From Mesorhizobium sp. YM1C-6-2 (GTDB lineage Bacteria; Pseudomonadota; Alphaproteobacteria; Rhizobiales; Rhizobiaceae): a DNA stretch of 64,000 bases. A program made the position numbers and the translations under genes. The notes beneath the pieces are model-generated. The model saw nothing but the letters and a program-made list of their open reading frames with translations. It searched no databases and had not been told where the DNA came from. Positions 55,520-63,360 of the stretch are shown piece after piece; position 1 is the stretch's first letter, and every line of letters starts with the position of its first letter. The DNA is taken from NCBI RefSeq assembly GCF_003666685.1, contig NZ_RCIZ01000010.1, forward strand, positions 124,001 through 188,000. Reading direction: 5' to 3'.

Positions 55520-55545
55520 AAAGCCGCCGCTCAGGCGGCTTTTTC
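55520..55545 (+). terminator. Rho-independent terminator of the F0 operon
   Basis: AAAGCCGCC, loop GCTCA, GGCGGCTTT and a further T run form a textbook terminator. The loop contains TCA, the minus-strand stop codon of rnhB, so the hairpin overlaps the end of that gene. Confidence 0.9.
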
Positions 55546-56259
55546 GTTTTCGGCGCCGAGCGGAAAATCGATCTCGAGCAGGTCGGCTTCCACCAGCTCT
55601 TCCGCCTCGACCAGGCGGAACGGCGCGAACGACAGGCGGTGCAGCCTCGTCGCCGGACCATGGATCTCGATCGCCGCGCGATGACGCTCGGTCGCGTAGC
55701 CCATGTGGATCTCCAGACCGTAGCGCTCGTCCGCCCTGCCGCAGCCCTGCATCATGCGGTCGCGCATCACCTTGGCGACGATCGACGCCGCGGCGATCGA
55801 CTGCGAGCGCTGATCGCCCTTGATCAGCGCCTTGCACTCGCAGGGAAGCCCGGGCGGCACGTCGCGTCCGTCGGCCAGCGCCATATTTGCGGTCACCGGC
55901 AATGCGGCCAGCGCGCGGCGCATCGCTTTCAGGCTCGCCTTCAGGATGTTGCTGCGGTCAATGCCTTCGGCGCAGACCGAGGATACGGAGACGCCGAGCG
56001 CCGTCTTGAGGATCGTCTCGAACAGCGCCTCGCGCTGCAGGGCTGTGAGCCGCTTCGAATCGTCGAGCCCTTTCGGGATGCGTTTGGGATTGAGCACGAC
56101 GGCGGCCGCCACCACCGGTCCGGCGAGCGGCCCGCGGCCGGCTTCGTCGAGCCCGGCGACCGGCCAGAGCCCGTTCTTCATCGCCTTCCTCTCGAAGGAG
56201 AAGTCGGGCTTCTGGTCGAGATCGAAGAGGGGCGGAGAATCGGGACGCGCGCGAGCCAT
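55531..56259 (-). CDS. rnhB: ribonuclease HII
   Basis: A 242-residue RNase HII that removes RNA from DNA-RNA hybrids and misincorporated ribonucleotides. The catalytic region is [20 protein letters not shown] (Asp38, Glu39). [15 protein letters not shown] and [15 protein letters not shown] supply the other acidic residues. An N-terminal tail of about 30 residues is longer than in E. coli, as is common in rhizobia. It converges on the ATP synthase operon. Confidence 0.95.
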   Translation of the reverse strand: MARARPDSPPLFDLDQKPDFSFERKAMKNGLWPVAGLDEAGRGPLAGPVVAAAVVLNPKRIPKGLDDSKRLTALQREALFETILKTALGVSVSSVCAEGIDRSNILKASLKAMRRALAALPVTANMALADGRDVPPGLPCECKALIKGDQRSQSIAAASIVAKVMRDRMMQGCGRADERYGLEIHMGYATERHRAAIEIHGPATRLHRLSFAPFRLVEAEELVEADLLEIDFPLGAENEKAA

Positions 56260-56396
56260 GGTGCGGCGATGCTCGCATCGGTTCCGATTCTCCGCAAGGC
56301 CTCCCGGCCGCTGGGGCGGCGGTCGGGAGGCTCCGTCGGCAGCCAGGGGCGGGGCTGGACGGATTCTTTACACGCTGGGGACGCGAAGCTTGCCGG

Positions 56397-57497
56397 TCAG
56401 AGCAGCATCAGCTGCTCGTTCTTCTTCTCGGCCTGGACGAAGAGATCGGTCCGGAGCGACGTGCGCCTGGCGTTGAGGCCGAGCCGCCGCGCCGCGATCT
56501 CGAAGCGGCGGCCGATCTGCCAGGCATAGGGACCGGTGCCGCGCATGCGCTTGCCCCATTCCGAATCGTAATCCTTGCCGTCGCGCATCGAGCGGATCAG
56601 CGACATCACGTGACGGTAGCGGTCCGGATAGTGGCGCAGCAGCCAGTCCTTGAAGATCGGGCTGACTTCGAGCGGCAGCCTGAGCAGCACGTAGCCGGCA
56701 TCCTGAGCGCCGGCGGCGCGGGCCGCGTCGAGGATCTTCTCGATCTCCTGGTCGGTGAGGCCGGGCACGATCGGCGCCACCATCACCGAGGTCGGGATGC
56801 CGGCGTCGCTGAGCTGCCGGATCGCTTCGAGCCGCTTGGTCGGCGTCGAGGCGCGTGGTTCCATCGTCCGCGCCAGCACCCGGTCGAGCGTCGTCACCGA
56901 CAGCGCCACCTTGGCGAGGCCGCGTTCGGCCATGCGCGACAGGATGTCGATGTCGCGCGTCACCAGCGCCGACTTGGTGACGATGCCGACCGGATGGTTG
57001 CGGGCGTCGAGCACTTCGAGGATCTCGCGCATGATGCGCCACTGCTTCTCGACCGGCTGGTAGGGGTCGGTGTTGGTGCCGATGGCGATGGTGCGCGGCT
57101 GGTAGCCTTCCTTCGACAGTTCCTTGTCCAGGAGCTTCGCCGCATCGGGCTTGGCGAAGAGCTTCGATTCGAAGTCGAGCCCCGGCGACAGCCCCATATA
57201 GCTGTGGGTCGGCCGCGCGAAGCAGTAGACGCAGCCGTGCTCGCAGCCGCGATACGGATTGATCGAGCGGTCGAAGGAGATATCCGGTGAGTCGTTGCGG
57301 GTGATGATGGTGCGCGGCTTCTCCACCTGCACTTCCGTCTTGAAGGGCGGCAGGTCCTCGAGCGTTTCCCAGCCGTCGTCGAAGACGTGCCGCGTTACTG
57401 GCTCGAAACGGCCGCTCGGATTGATGCCCGCCGAACGGCCGCGGTTGCGCTCGGGGCGCACCCTTATGCCGCTCTGCTCGATCATCGCATTGGCCAT
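56397..57497 (-). CDS. PA0069-family radical SAM protein (SplB-like)
   Basis: A 366-residue radical SAM protein. The iron-sulfur motif is CEHGCVYC within SINPYRGCEHGCVYCFARPT. GRSAGINPSGRFEP and TEVQVEKPRTIITRNDSPDI are diagnostic of the PA0069 group, which is related to spore photoproduct lyase. I chose the ATG at 57497 because CGGGAG lies upstream. An ATG at 57602 (with AGGA) would add 35 residues. A perfect alphaproteobacterial SOS box lies at 57628-57642, pointing to a role in DNA damage. The substrate is not established. Confidence 0.88.
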   Translation of the reverse strand: MANAMIEQSGIRVRPERNRGRSAGINPSGRFEPVTRHVFDDGWETLEDLPPFKTEVQVEKPRTIITRNDSPDISFDRSINPYRGCEHGCVYCFARPTHSYMGLSPGLDFESKLFAKPDAAKLLDKELSKEGYQPRTIAIGTNTDPYQPVEKQWRIMREILEVLDARNHPVGIVTKSALVTRDIDILSRMAERGLAKVALSVTTLDRVLARTMEPRASTPTKRLEAIRQLSDAGIPTSVMVAPIVPGLTDQEIEKILDAARAAGAQDAGYVLLRLPLEVSPIFKDWLLRHYPDRYRHVMSLIRSMRDGKDYDSEWGKRMRGTGPYAWQIGRRFEIAARRLGLNARRTSLRTDLFVQAEKKNEQLMLL

Positions 57498-57627
57498 TTC
57501 TGCTCTCCCGCTGCCGAAAGCTGCAATGTCGGCGCGCACGATCTGTTCCATCTTGGCCCTTTCCCAGGGCGTCTCGGATGCAGGGCGAATCGTCGTTCTC
57601 ATGAAACTATTCCTATTTGTGGAATAA

Positions 57628-57642
57628 GAACAAATCAAGAAC
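57628..57642 (-). promoter_or_regulatory. LexA (SOS) box, GTTC-N7-GTTC
   Basis: On the minus strand GTTCTTGATTTGTTC fits the alphaproteobacterial LexA consensus GTTC-N7-GTTC exactly. TTGATT inside it, 17 bases, then TAGGAA could be the promoter, so LexA would block it. The downstream gene is the radical SAM protein. Confidence 0.7.
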
Positions 57643-57713
57643 TTTATGGTTACGGCCTGTCGCTCGGCGGGCGGAACTGGCGCTGTGTCGGCCTTTCCGC
57701 TATGCGGCTGAGG

Positions 57714-58217
57714 ATGCTGACGGTTGTGATCGAGACTAGGAACGACGAGGAGGGGCTGGCCCGCACGCTGGCCTCGCTGATCTCAGCGGCGGTGGAGGGC
57801 GTGGTGCGCGACGTTATCGTCTGCGACGCCGGCTCGACCGACCAGACGCACAGCGTCGCCGAGCATGCCGGCTGCAACTATATTGCCGAAGGCGGCGCGG
57901 CGGCGGCACTGCGCGAGGCCAAAGGCGAATGGCTGCTCATGCTCGAGCCCGGCGCCCGTCTGGCCGAGGGCTGGACCGAATCGGTGGTCGCCCACCTCGC
58001 CAGGATGACGATGCCGGCGCGGTTCTCACGCGCGCGGGCCAGCCGCACGCCGTTCCTGGCGCGGGTCTTCTCGCGCCCGACGGCGCTCGCCGAGGGGCTG
58101 GTCATCAGCAAGCAGCGGGCGGCCGCACTGGCGAAGAGCGCGAAGAGCGCCGAGGCGATCGCGCGCGGGCTTGCGACCAAAAAACTCGACGGAGAGATTT
58201 TTCCGAGAGGGAAGTAG
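57714..58217 (+). CDS. short glycosyltransferase family 2-like protein
   Basis: A 167-residue protein with the N-terminal half of a GT-A fold: LTVVIETRNDEEGLARTLAS, VRDVIVCDAGSTDQT and AALREAKGEWLLMLEPGARL. It ends about where the acceptor domain of a full GT2 enzyme would begin, so it is short for the family. The C-terminal part is rich in Ala, Lys and Arg. An ATG at 57702 is an alternative start. Activity is uncertain. Confidence 0.75.
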   Translation: MLTVVIETRNDEEGLARTLASLISAAVEGVVRDVIVCDAGSTDQTHSVAEHAGCNYIAEGGAAAALREAKGEWLLMLEPGARLAEGWTESVVAHLARMTMPARFSRARASRTPFLARVFSRPTALAEGLVISKQRAAALAKSAKSAEAIARGLATKKLDGEIFPRGK

Positions 58218-58223
58218 GCAGCC

Positions 58224-58253
58224 TTTCTTCTCCCCGTTCACGGGGAGAAGAAA
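58224..58253. terminator. bidirectional hairpin terminator
   Basis: TTTCTTCTCCCCG and CGGGGAGAAGAAA form a perfect 13-bp stem with loop TTCA, flanked by A and T runs, between the convergent glycosyltransferase-like and SRPBCC genes. Confidence 0.88.
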
Positions 58254-58264
58254 AAAGCCCCGCC

Positions 58265-58696
58265 TCAGGGATGCGTGTCCGGCCCCGGATCGCCGCCGGC
58301 CGCGGCTACGGCCAGCCTGCGGCAATAATGCTTCCAGCCCTTTTCATGGCCGGCGCGCTCTTCTTCGTTGGGCAGCCCGCTATGGGTGAGACGCACCAGC
58401 GTGCCCGCGCCTTTCTCGAAGAGGTCGATCTCGATCAGGCTCGATTCGGGCGGCACTTCCTCGCGACCCACCCAGCCGAAGCTGTAGGCGAGGCGATGGA
58501 CCGGGATCACTTCCGTGAACCGCCCGCGCGCCGCGTATCTGCCGCCGACGCTGACCAGATAGATGCCGCCTGGGTGAGCTTCAGAAGTCGCATTGGTGCC
58601 AAGCCAACGCTCGATCTTGTCGGGATCGGTGAGGAAGGCGAACACCGTGGCCTGTGGGGCCGCGACCTCGATCTCGGTGCGAAGCATCTCAGCCAT
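58265..58696 (-). CDS. SRPBCC (AHSA1/START-like) family protein
   Basis: A 143-residue helix-grip protein: RTEIEVAAPQATVFAFLTDP, DKIERWLG, YSFGWVGREEVPPESSLIEI and HEKGWKHYCRRLA are typical of the AHSA1 group. These bind small hydrophobic ligands, but no function can be assigned. An AAGGAG site precedes the ATG at 58696. It is divergent from the adenylate cyclase. Confidence 0.85.
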   Translation of the reverse strand: MAEMLRTEIEVAAPQATVFAFLTDPDKIERWLGTNATSEAHPGGIYLVSVGGRYAARGRFTEVIPVHRLAYSFGWVGREEVPPESSLIEIDLFEKGAGTLVRLTHSGLPNEEERAGHEKGWKHYCRRLAVAAAGGDPGPDTHP

Positions 58697-58807
58697 TGGC
58701 GGGTCTCCTTCGGTTTGCGACGTCACCCCAGCCTTACAATCTAGGCAGGCGGCTCCCCGGCGCAAGAAAGCTGCCGCCACCTCATGACAGGCGGCTGACA
58801 CAGTTGC

Positions 58808-59890
58808 ATGATCGCGGTCATGCATCTGCCCCCGGCTCTCTCCTATCTGCTTGACGATGCTGCCGGCGCGCCCGGCGCCGACGCCTTCCTGACGGCGCTT
58901 GGGCAAAGGCTCGTCGCCGACGGCCTGCCTCTCGCCGGCGGTGCGTTCACCCAGGCGGCGCCGCACCCGATCATAACGCGGCGCACCTGGCTGTGGCGCG
59001 CCGACACAGGCCAGGTCATCGAGGCGCTGGGCTTCGGTTTTGCTGGACTTGCTCCCGAGAATGTCGGCCGTGATTGGCTGGCCGGGCTGGGGACCGGCGT
59101 CGTGCATGAGGATGTCGTCGGTGGCGCCGCCGACGGCACCGTGCTCGGCTGGGCCGCAAACCGGCCGTTCGATGAGGCGGAGCTGGATCTGCTTCGCAGG
59201 GTCGCCCGCTTCGCCGCCGCGCCGTTGGCCGCACTCGCGGCCCGCTCGACCATCTCCGTGCTGCTCGAGACCTATCTCGGCCGGCGCAGCGCTGCGCAGG
59301 TGCTGGCGGGCAGGCTGCGGCGCGAGCCCGGCGAGACCATCCGCGCGGCCCTGCTTTACGCCGACCTCCGGGGCTTCACCGAACTGTCGGAGAACACCGC
59401 GCCGCAGGACGTGGTCGAGGCGCTCGACGCCTGGTTCGACCGTATCGCCGGCGCAGTCCATGCCTTCGGCGGCGAGGTGCTGAAATTCATCGGCGACGGC
59501 GTGCTGGCGATCTTCCCGATCGGCGAACGCGGCGCCACGGCCGCCTGCGATGCCGCGCTCAGCGCCATCGCGGCTGCGCGCGCCGGCATGGACCATCTCG
59601 ACCGTGCCCGTGCCGCGAAAAACCTGCCGCCGCTGCCCTTCGGCGCTGCGCTGCATGTCGGCGAGATGCTGTGGGGCAACATCGGCACGGCCAACCGGCT
59701 CGATTTCACCGCCATCGGCTCCGCCGTCAATCTGGTCAGCCGGCTGGAAGGGCTCTGCAAGACGCTCGACCGTCAGGTGCTGCTCTCCGGAGCCTTCGCC
59801 CGGGAAACGACGCAGCCTCTGCTTCCCCTCGGCGAGCACAGGCTGCGCGGCATCGCCGATCCCTGCGCGGTGTTCGCGCCAGAGCAGTAG
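58808..59890 (+). CDS. class III adenylate cyclase
   Basis: A 360-residue cyclase. The N-terminal half (about 1-165) is a GAF-like or undefined sensory region. The catalytic domain has the metal Asp in ALLYADLRGFTELSEN and in KFIGDGVLAIFP, whose Lys is the adenine-specific residue. The transition-state Asn and Arg are in AIGSAVNLVSRLEGL. All essential residues are present, so cAMP synthesis is likely. No membrane segment is seen, so it is cytoplasmic. An ATG at 58820 is an alternative start. Confidence 0.9.
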   Translation: MIAVMHLPPALSYLLDDAAGAPGADAFLTALGQRLVADGLPLAGGAFTQAAPHPIITRRTWLWRADTGQVIEALGFGFAGLAPENVGRDWLAGLGTGVVHEDVVGGAADGTVLGWAANRPFDEAELDLLRRVARFAAAPLAALAARSTISVLLETYLGRRSAAQVLAGRLRREPGETIRAALLYADLRGFTELSENTAPQDVVEALDAWFDRIAGAVHAFGGEVLKFIGDGVLAIFPIGERGATAACDAALSAIAAARAGMDHLDRARAAKNLPPLPFGAALHVGEMLWGNIGTANRLDFTAIGSAVNLVSRLEGLCKTLDRQVLLSGAFARETTQPLLPLGEHRLRGIADPCAVFAPEQ

Positions 59891-59950
59891 CGCCGGCGCT
59901 CCATTCCACGCATAGTCTCCTCGAAATGGGCTCTGCCGGGGAGGAGACCG

Positions 59951-61609
59951 ATGGCAGACGAAGCCGATGCCGTCATTGTCGGAGCCGGGCTGGCTGGCCT
60001 CGCCGCCGCGGCGGAGCTTGCCGATACGGGCCGGCGCGTCGTCATCCTCGAGCAGGAAGGCGGCGATTTCCTCGGCGGTCAGGCATGGTGGTCGCTTGGC
60101 GGCCTCTTCATGGTCGACACGCCCGAGCAGCGCCGCCTCGGCATCCGCGACAGCCGCGACCTCGCCTGGCAGGACTGGCTGGGTTCCGCGCAGTTCGACC
60201 GTCCCGAGGATTTCTGGCCGCACAGGGTCGCCGAGGCCTTCGTCGATTTCGCCGCCGGCGAGATGCGGCCGTGGCTGCACAGTATGGGCATGCGCTGGTG
60301 GCCCGTCGTCGGCTGGGCCGAGCGCGGCGGCGCGCTTGCCCACGGCCACGGCAATTCGGTGCCGCGTTTCCATCTGACATGGGGCACCGGGCCGGGCGTG
60401 GTCGAGGTGTTTGAGCGCCGCGTGTGCGCGCATGTCGCCGACAGGCGCATCGCGCTGAAATTCCGCCACCAGGCGAGCCGGCTGATCAAGACGAACGGCT
60501 CGGTGACCGGCGTGTCAGGCGAAATCCTGGAGCCATCGACCGTAGGGCGTGGCGAGCAGTCGGGTCGCGCGGTTATCGGTGAGTTCGAGGTGAAGGCCGG
60601 CGCAGTCATCGTCACCTCCGGCGGCATTGGCGGCAACCACGATCTCGTGCGCAAGGCCTGGCCGGTCGAGCGCCTTGGGCCGCCGCCGAGAACAATGCTC
60701 GCCGGCGTGCCGCACCATGTCGACGGCCGCATGGTCGCGATCGCTCAGGCAGCGGGCGCGGCAGTCATCAACGCCGACCGCATGTGGCACTACGTCGAAG
60801 GGCTGAAGAACTGGAATCTGGTCTGGCCGAACCACGGCATCCGCATCCTCGCCGCGCCGTCCTCGCTCTGGTTCGACGCGCTCGGCGCGCGGCTGGAAGC
60901 GCCGTTCTTCCCAAGCTTCGATTCGCTCGGCACGCTGAAACGCATCCTCTCCACCGGCCACGACTATTCCTGGTTCGTGCTGAACAAAAGGATCGCGTCG
61001 AAGGAGTGGGTGCTTTCCGGCTCGGAGCAGAATCTCGACTTCACGGCGAAGGACTGGCGCGCGGTGCTGAAGAACCGCCGCGGCGGCAGGACGCCGCCCT
61101 CGGTCGCGGCCTTCCTGGAGAAGGGCGAGGATTTCGTCATCCGCGACAATCTCGCCGACCTCGTCGCTGGCATGAACGCGCTTTCCGGTGACGATCTCCT
61201 CGACCACGACCGGCTTCGCGCCGAGATCGAGGCGCGCGACCGCGAGGTCCTGCACTCCTATTCCAAGGATGCGCAGGTCGCCGCCATCCGCAATGCGCGC
61301 CGCTATGTCGGCGACCGCATCTTCCGCGTGGTGAAGCCGCACAGGATCCTCGATCCCGCGCACGGCCCTCTGATCGCCGTGCGGCTCTCCATCCTGACTC
61401 GCAAGACGCTTGGCGGCCTGCACACCAACCTCGACGGGCAGGTACTCGATGCGGCGCGCAAGCCGATCCCCGGCCTCTACGCGGCGGGCGAGGTCGCCGG
61501 TGGCGGAGGCGGTGGCTACCACGGCTACAACGCGCTCGAAGGCACGTTCCTCGGCAGTTGCATCTTCATGGGCCGCAACGCCGGACGCCATGCGGCGGGG
61601 CGGAGCTAG
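59951..61609 (+). CDS. FAD-binding dehydrogenase (fumarate reductase/ketosteroid dehydrogenase-like)
   Basis: A 552-residue FAD_binding_2 protein. The FAD motif AVIVGAGLAGLAAAAELADT is at 7-26 with GGQAWWSLGGLFMVD, and the C terminus has GLYAAGEVAGGGGGGYHGYN and LEGTFLGSCIFMGRNAGR. The family oxidises or reduces C-C bonds of steroids or dicarboxylates; the substrate here is unknown. A GGGGAGGAG site precedes the ATG at 59951. Its stop TAG overlaps the moaB stop on the other strand within CTAG. Confidence 0.88.
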   Translation: MADEADAVIVGAGLAGLAAAAELADTGRRVVILEQEGGDFLGGQAWWSLGGLFMVDTPEQRRLGIRDSRDLAWQDWLGSAQFDRPEDFWPHRVAEAFVDFAAGEMRPWLHSMGMRWWPVVGWAERGGALAHGHGNSVPRFHLTWGTGPGVVEVFERRVCAHVADRRIALKFRHQASRLIKTNGSVTGVSGEILEPSTVGRGEQSGRAVIGEFEVKAGAVIVTSGGIGGNHDLVRKAWPVERLGPPPRTMLAGVPHHVDGRMVAIAQAAGAAVINADRMWHYVEGLKNWNLVWPNHGIRILAAPSSLWFDALGARLEAPFFPSFDSLGTLKRILSTGHDYSWFVLNKRIASKEWVLSGSEQNLDFTAKDWRAVLKNRRGGRTPPSVAAFLEKGEDFVIRDNLADLVAGMNALSGDDLLDHDRLRAEIEARDREVLHSYSKDAQVAAIRNARRYVGDRIFRVVKPHRILDPAHGPLIAVRLSILTRKTLGGLHTNLDGQVLDAARKPIPGLYAAGEVAGGGGGGYHGYNALEGTFLGSCIFMGRNAGRHAAGRS

Positions 61610-62157
61610 CCCTTTGCTCCGCGCCTCAAATGCTCGTCCAGCCGCGGCATGATCTCGACGAAGTTGCAGGGCATGTGCCGGTAGTCGAGCTGCGCCTTCA
61701 GGATGCCGTCCCAGGCGTCCTTGCAGGCGCCGGGGGAGCCGGGCAGCACGAAGACGAAGGTCGCGTTGACGACACCGCCGGTGGCCCTGGACTGGATCGT
61801 GGAGACGCCGATCTTCTCGTAGGAGATGCGGTGGAAGACGGCCGAGAACCCGTCCATGCGCTTCTCGAAGATCGGCTCCAGCGCGTCCGGCGTCACGTCG
61901 CGGCCGGTGAAGCCGGTGCCCCCCGTGGTGATCACCACGTCGATCCGGTCGTCGCGCGACCAGCCGAGTACCTTCTCTCGGATCAACTCGACGTCGTCGG
62001 TGACGATCGCGCGGTCGACCAAGGTGTGACCCGCCTCGGCGATGCGGTCGGCTAGCGTCTGGCCGGACCTGTCCTCGGCGATGCCTCGCGTGTCGGAGAC
62101 GGTGAGCACCGCGATGCCGACGGGGATGAACGGGCGGCTCTCGTCCAGCCTGCTCAT
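61606..62157 (-). CDS. moaB: molybdenum cofactor biosynthesis protein B
   Basis: A 183-residue MogA/MoaB-fold protein. VLTVSDTRGIAEDRSGQTLA and VITTGGTGFTGRDVTPDALE are the molybdopterin-binding motifs, and VFVLPGSPGACKDAW is the conserved C-terminal segment. It adenylylates molybdopterin or supports that step. The ATG at 62157 overlaps the ispE stop (ATGA). Confidence 0.92.
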   Translation of the reverse strand: MSRLDESRPFIPVGIAVLTVSDTRGIAEDRSGQTLADRIAEAGHTLVDRAIVTDDVELIREKVLGWSRDDRIDVVITTGGTGFTGRDVTPDALEPIFEKRMDGFSAVFHRISYEKIGVSTIQSRATGGVVNATFVFVLPGSPGACKDAWDGILKAQLDYRHMPCNFVEIMPRLDEHLRRGAKG

Positions 62158-63092
62158 GACAGGCCGGGCTCCGACGGCATGCTCCGCGTCGCCGCGACGA
62201 ACCAGCCGGGGTGTCGGTTGCGGATCAGCGCCGCGGCGCGCTTGGCCATGTTGCCCGTCTCGAACAGCCCGAAGCAGGTCGCGCCCGATCCCGACATGCG
62301 GGTGAAGGCGGATCCGGCGCGGTCCAGCGCGGCCTTCGCCGCGCCGATCGACGGTTCTATCGTCTGCGCCGCCGCTTCGAGATCGTTGCGGGTGTTCTCC
62401 AGCCAGTTGCGCACGCTGTGGAAATCGAAATGCCGGGGCAGCGGCGGCAGCGGTTCGTTGTCGCGGCGTTCGAGCGCCGAGAACACCGCCGCGGTGCCGA
62501 CGCCGATCCCCGGATTGACCAGCACCAGGCCGAGCGCCGGGAAGCCGCCGACGAAGGAGAGCTCGTCGCCGGTGCCGCGCGCCACCAGCGGCTTGGCCGC
62601 CAGGCACATCGGCAGGTCGGCGCCGAGCGCGCCGCCGATGCGCATCAGCGCGGCGTCGCCGGGTCCGGTCCCCCACAGCGAGGCAAGTCCGCGCAGCACG
62701 GCCGCGCAATCGCTGGAACCGCCGCCGATGCCGGCCGCGACCGGCAGGTTCTTTTCCAGCGTGATTGCAACCGGCGTTGCCCTGGCCGGGCCGTGGAGCG
62801 AACGCATCGCGTCGCGCGCCTTGAGGATGAGATTGGTTTCGTCGGTCGGCACGGCGGGGGCGTAGGGCCCCGAGACCGAAAACGCGTCGTGCTCGGCCGG
62901 CTCGATCGACAGCCGGTCGCCGAACCGGGTGAACACGGCGAGGCTGTCGATGAGGTGGTAGCCGTCGGCCCTGCGCCCGGTGACGTGCAGCGCAAGATTG
63001 ATCTTCGCCGGCGCGAACTGCACGCGGGCGACGACGACCGGCGCCGTCTCGGAGATCAGCTCATGAACTGGCTCGGAAAGGATCGCGATCAA
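62154..63092 (-). CDS. ispE: 4-diphosphocytidyl-2-C-methyl-D-erythritol kinase
   Basis: A 312-residue GHMP kinase of the MEP isoprenoid pathway. AKINLALHVTGRRADGYHLI is the substrate-binding N terminus, PVAAGIGGGSSDCAAVLRGL the ATP loop and MSGSGATCFGLFE the third GHMP motif. The TTG start at 63092 overlaps the stop of the small membrane protein (TTGA). It is about 20 residues longer at the N terminus than E. coli IspE, so a later start is possible. Confidence 0.94.
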   Translation of the reverse strand: MIAILSEPVHELISETAPVVVARVQFAPAKINLALHVTGRRADGYHLIDSLAVFTRFGDRLSIEPAEHDAFSVSGPYAPAVPTDETNLILKARDAMRSLHGPARATPVAITLEKNLPVAAGIGGGSSDCAAVLRGLASLWGTGPGDAALMRIGGALGADLPMCLAAKPLVARGTGDELSFVGGFPALGLVLVNPGIGVGTAAVFSALERRDNEPLPPLPRHFDFHSVRNWLENTRNDLEAAAQTIEPSIGAAKAALDRAGSAFTRMSGSGATCFGLFETGNMAKRAAALIRNRHPGWFVAATRSMPSEPGLS

Positions 63093-63274
63093 TCCTTCGC
63101 CAGGCGGTATTCACCGGTCTTGGGGTCCTTGACCAGCGTGCCGTTGGCGCCGGTGGCGGCCTGTTTCTCGGCACGGCGCACCTTGGCCGTCACGCGCTCG
63201 GCTTCCTTCACGAAGGAGCGGTAGCCGATATAGGCGATGAGGCCGACGAGGGCGAAAAAGATGATCTGCGGCAT
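63089..63274 (-). CDS. small single-pass membrane protein of unknown function
   Basis: A 61-residue protein with one N-terminal membrane segment (IIFFALVGLIAYIGYRSFV), a basic helical middle and the end GTLVKDPKTGEYRLAKD. I do not recognise a defined family function. The coupling to ispE by a TTGA overlap and the good start support a real gene. Confidence 0.75.
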   Translation of the reverse strand: MPQIIFFALVGLIAYIGYRSFVKEAERVTAKVRRAEKQAATGANGTLVKDPKTGEYRLAKD

Positions 63275-63360
63275 GCGTTCACTCCTTCCCTCGGGGGACG
63301 GCGTTTGCTGGCGCCGGCCGGGTCGGGCAAGCGGTCATGATAACCGGCTTGCCCGCCAAT

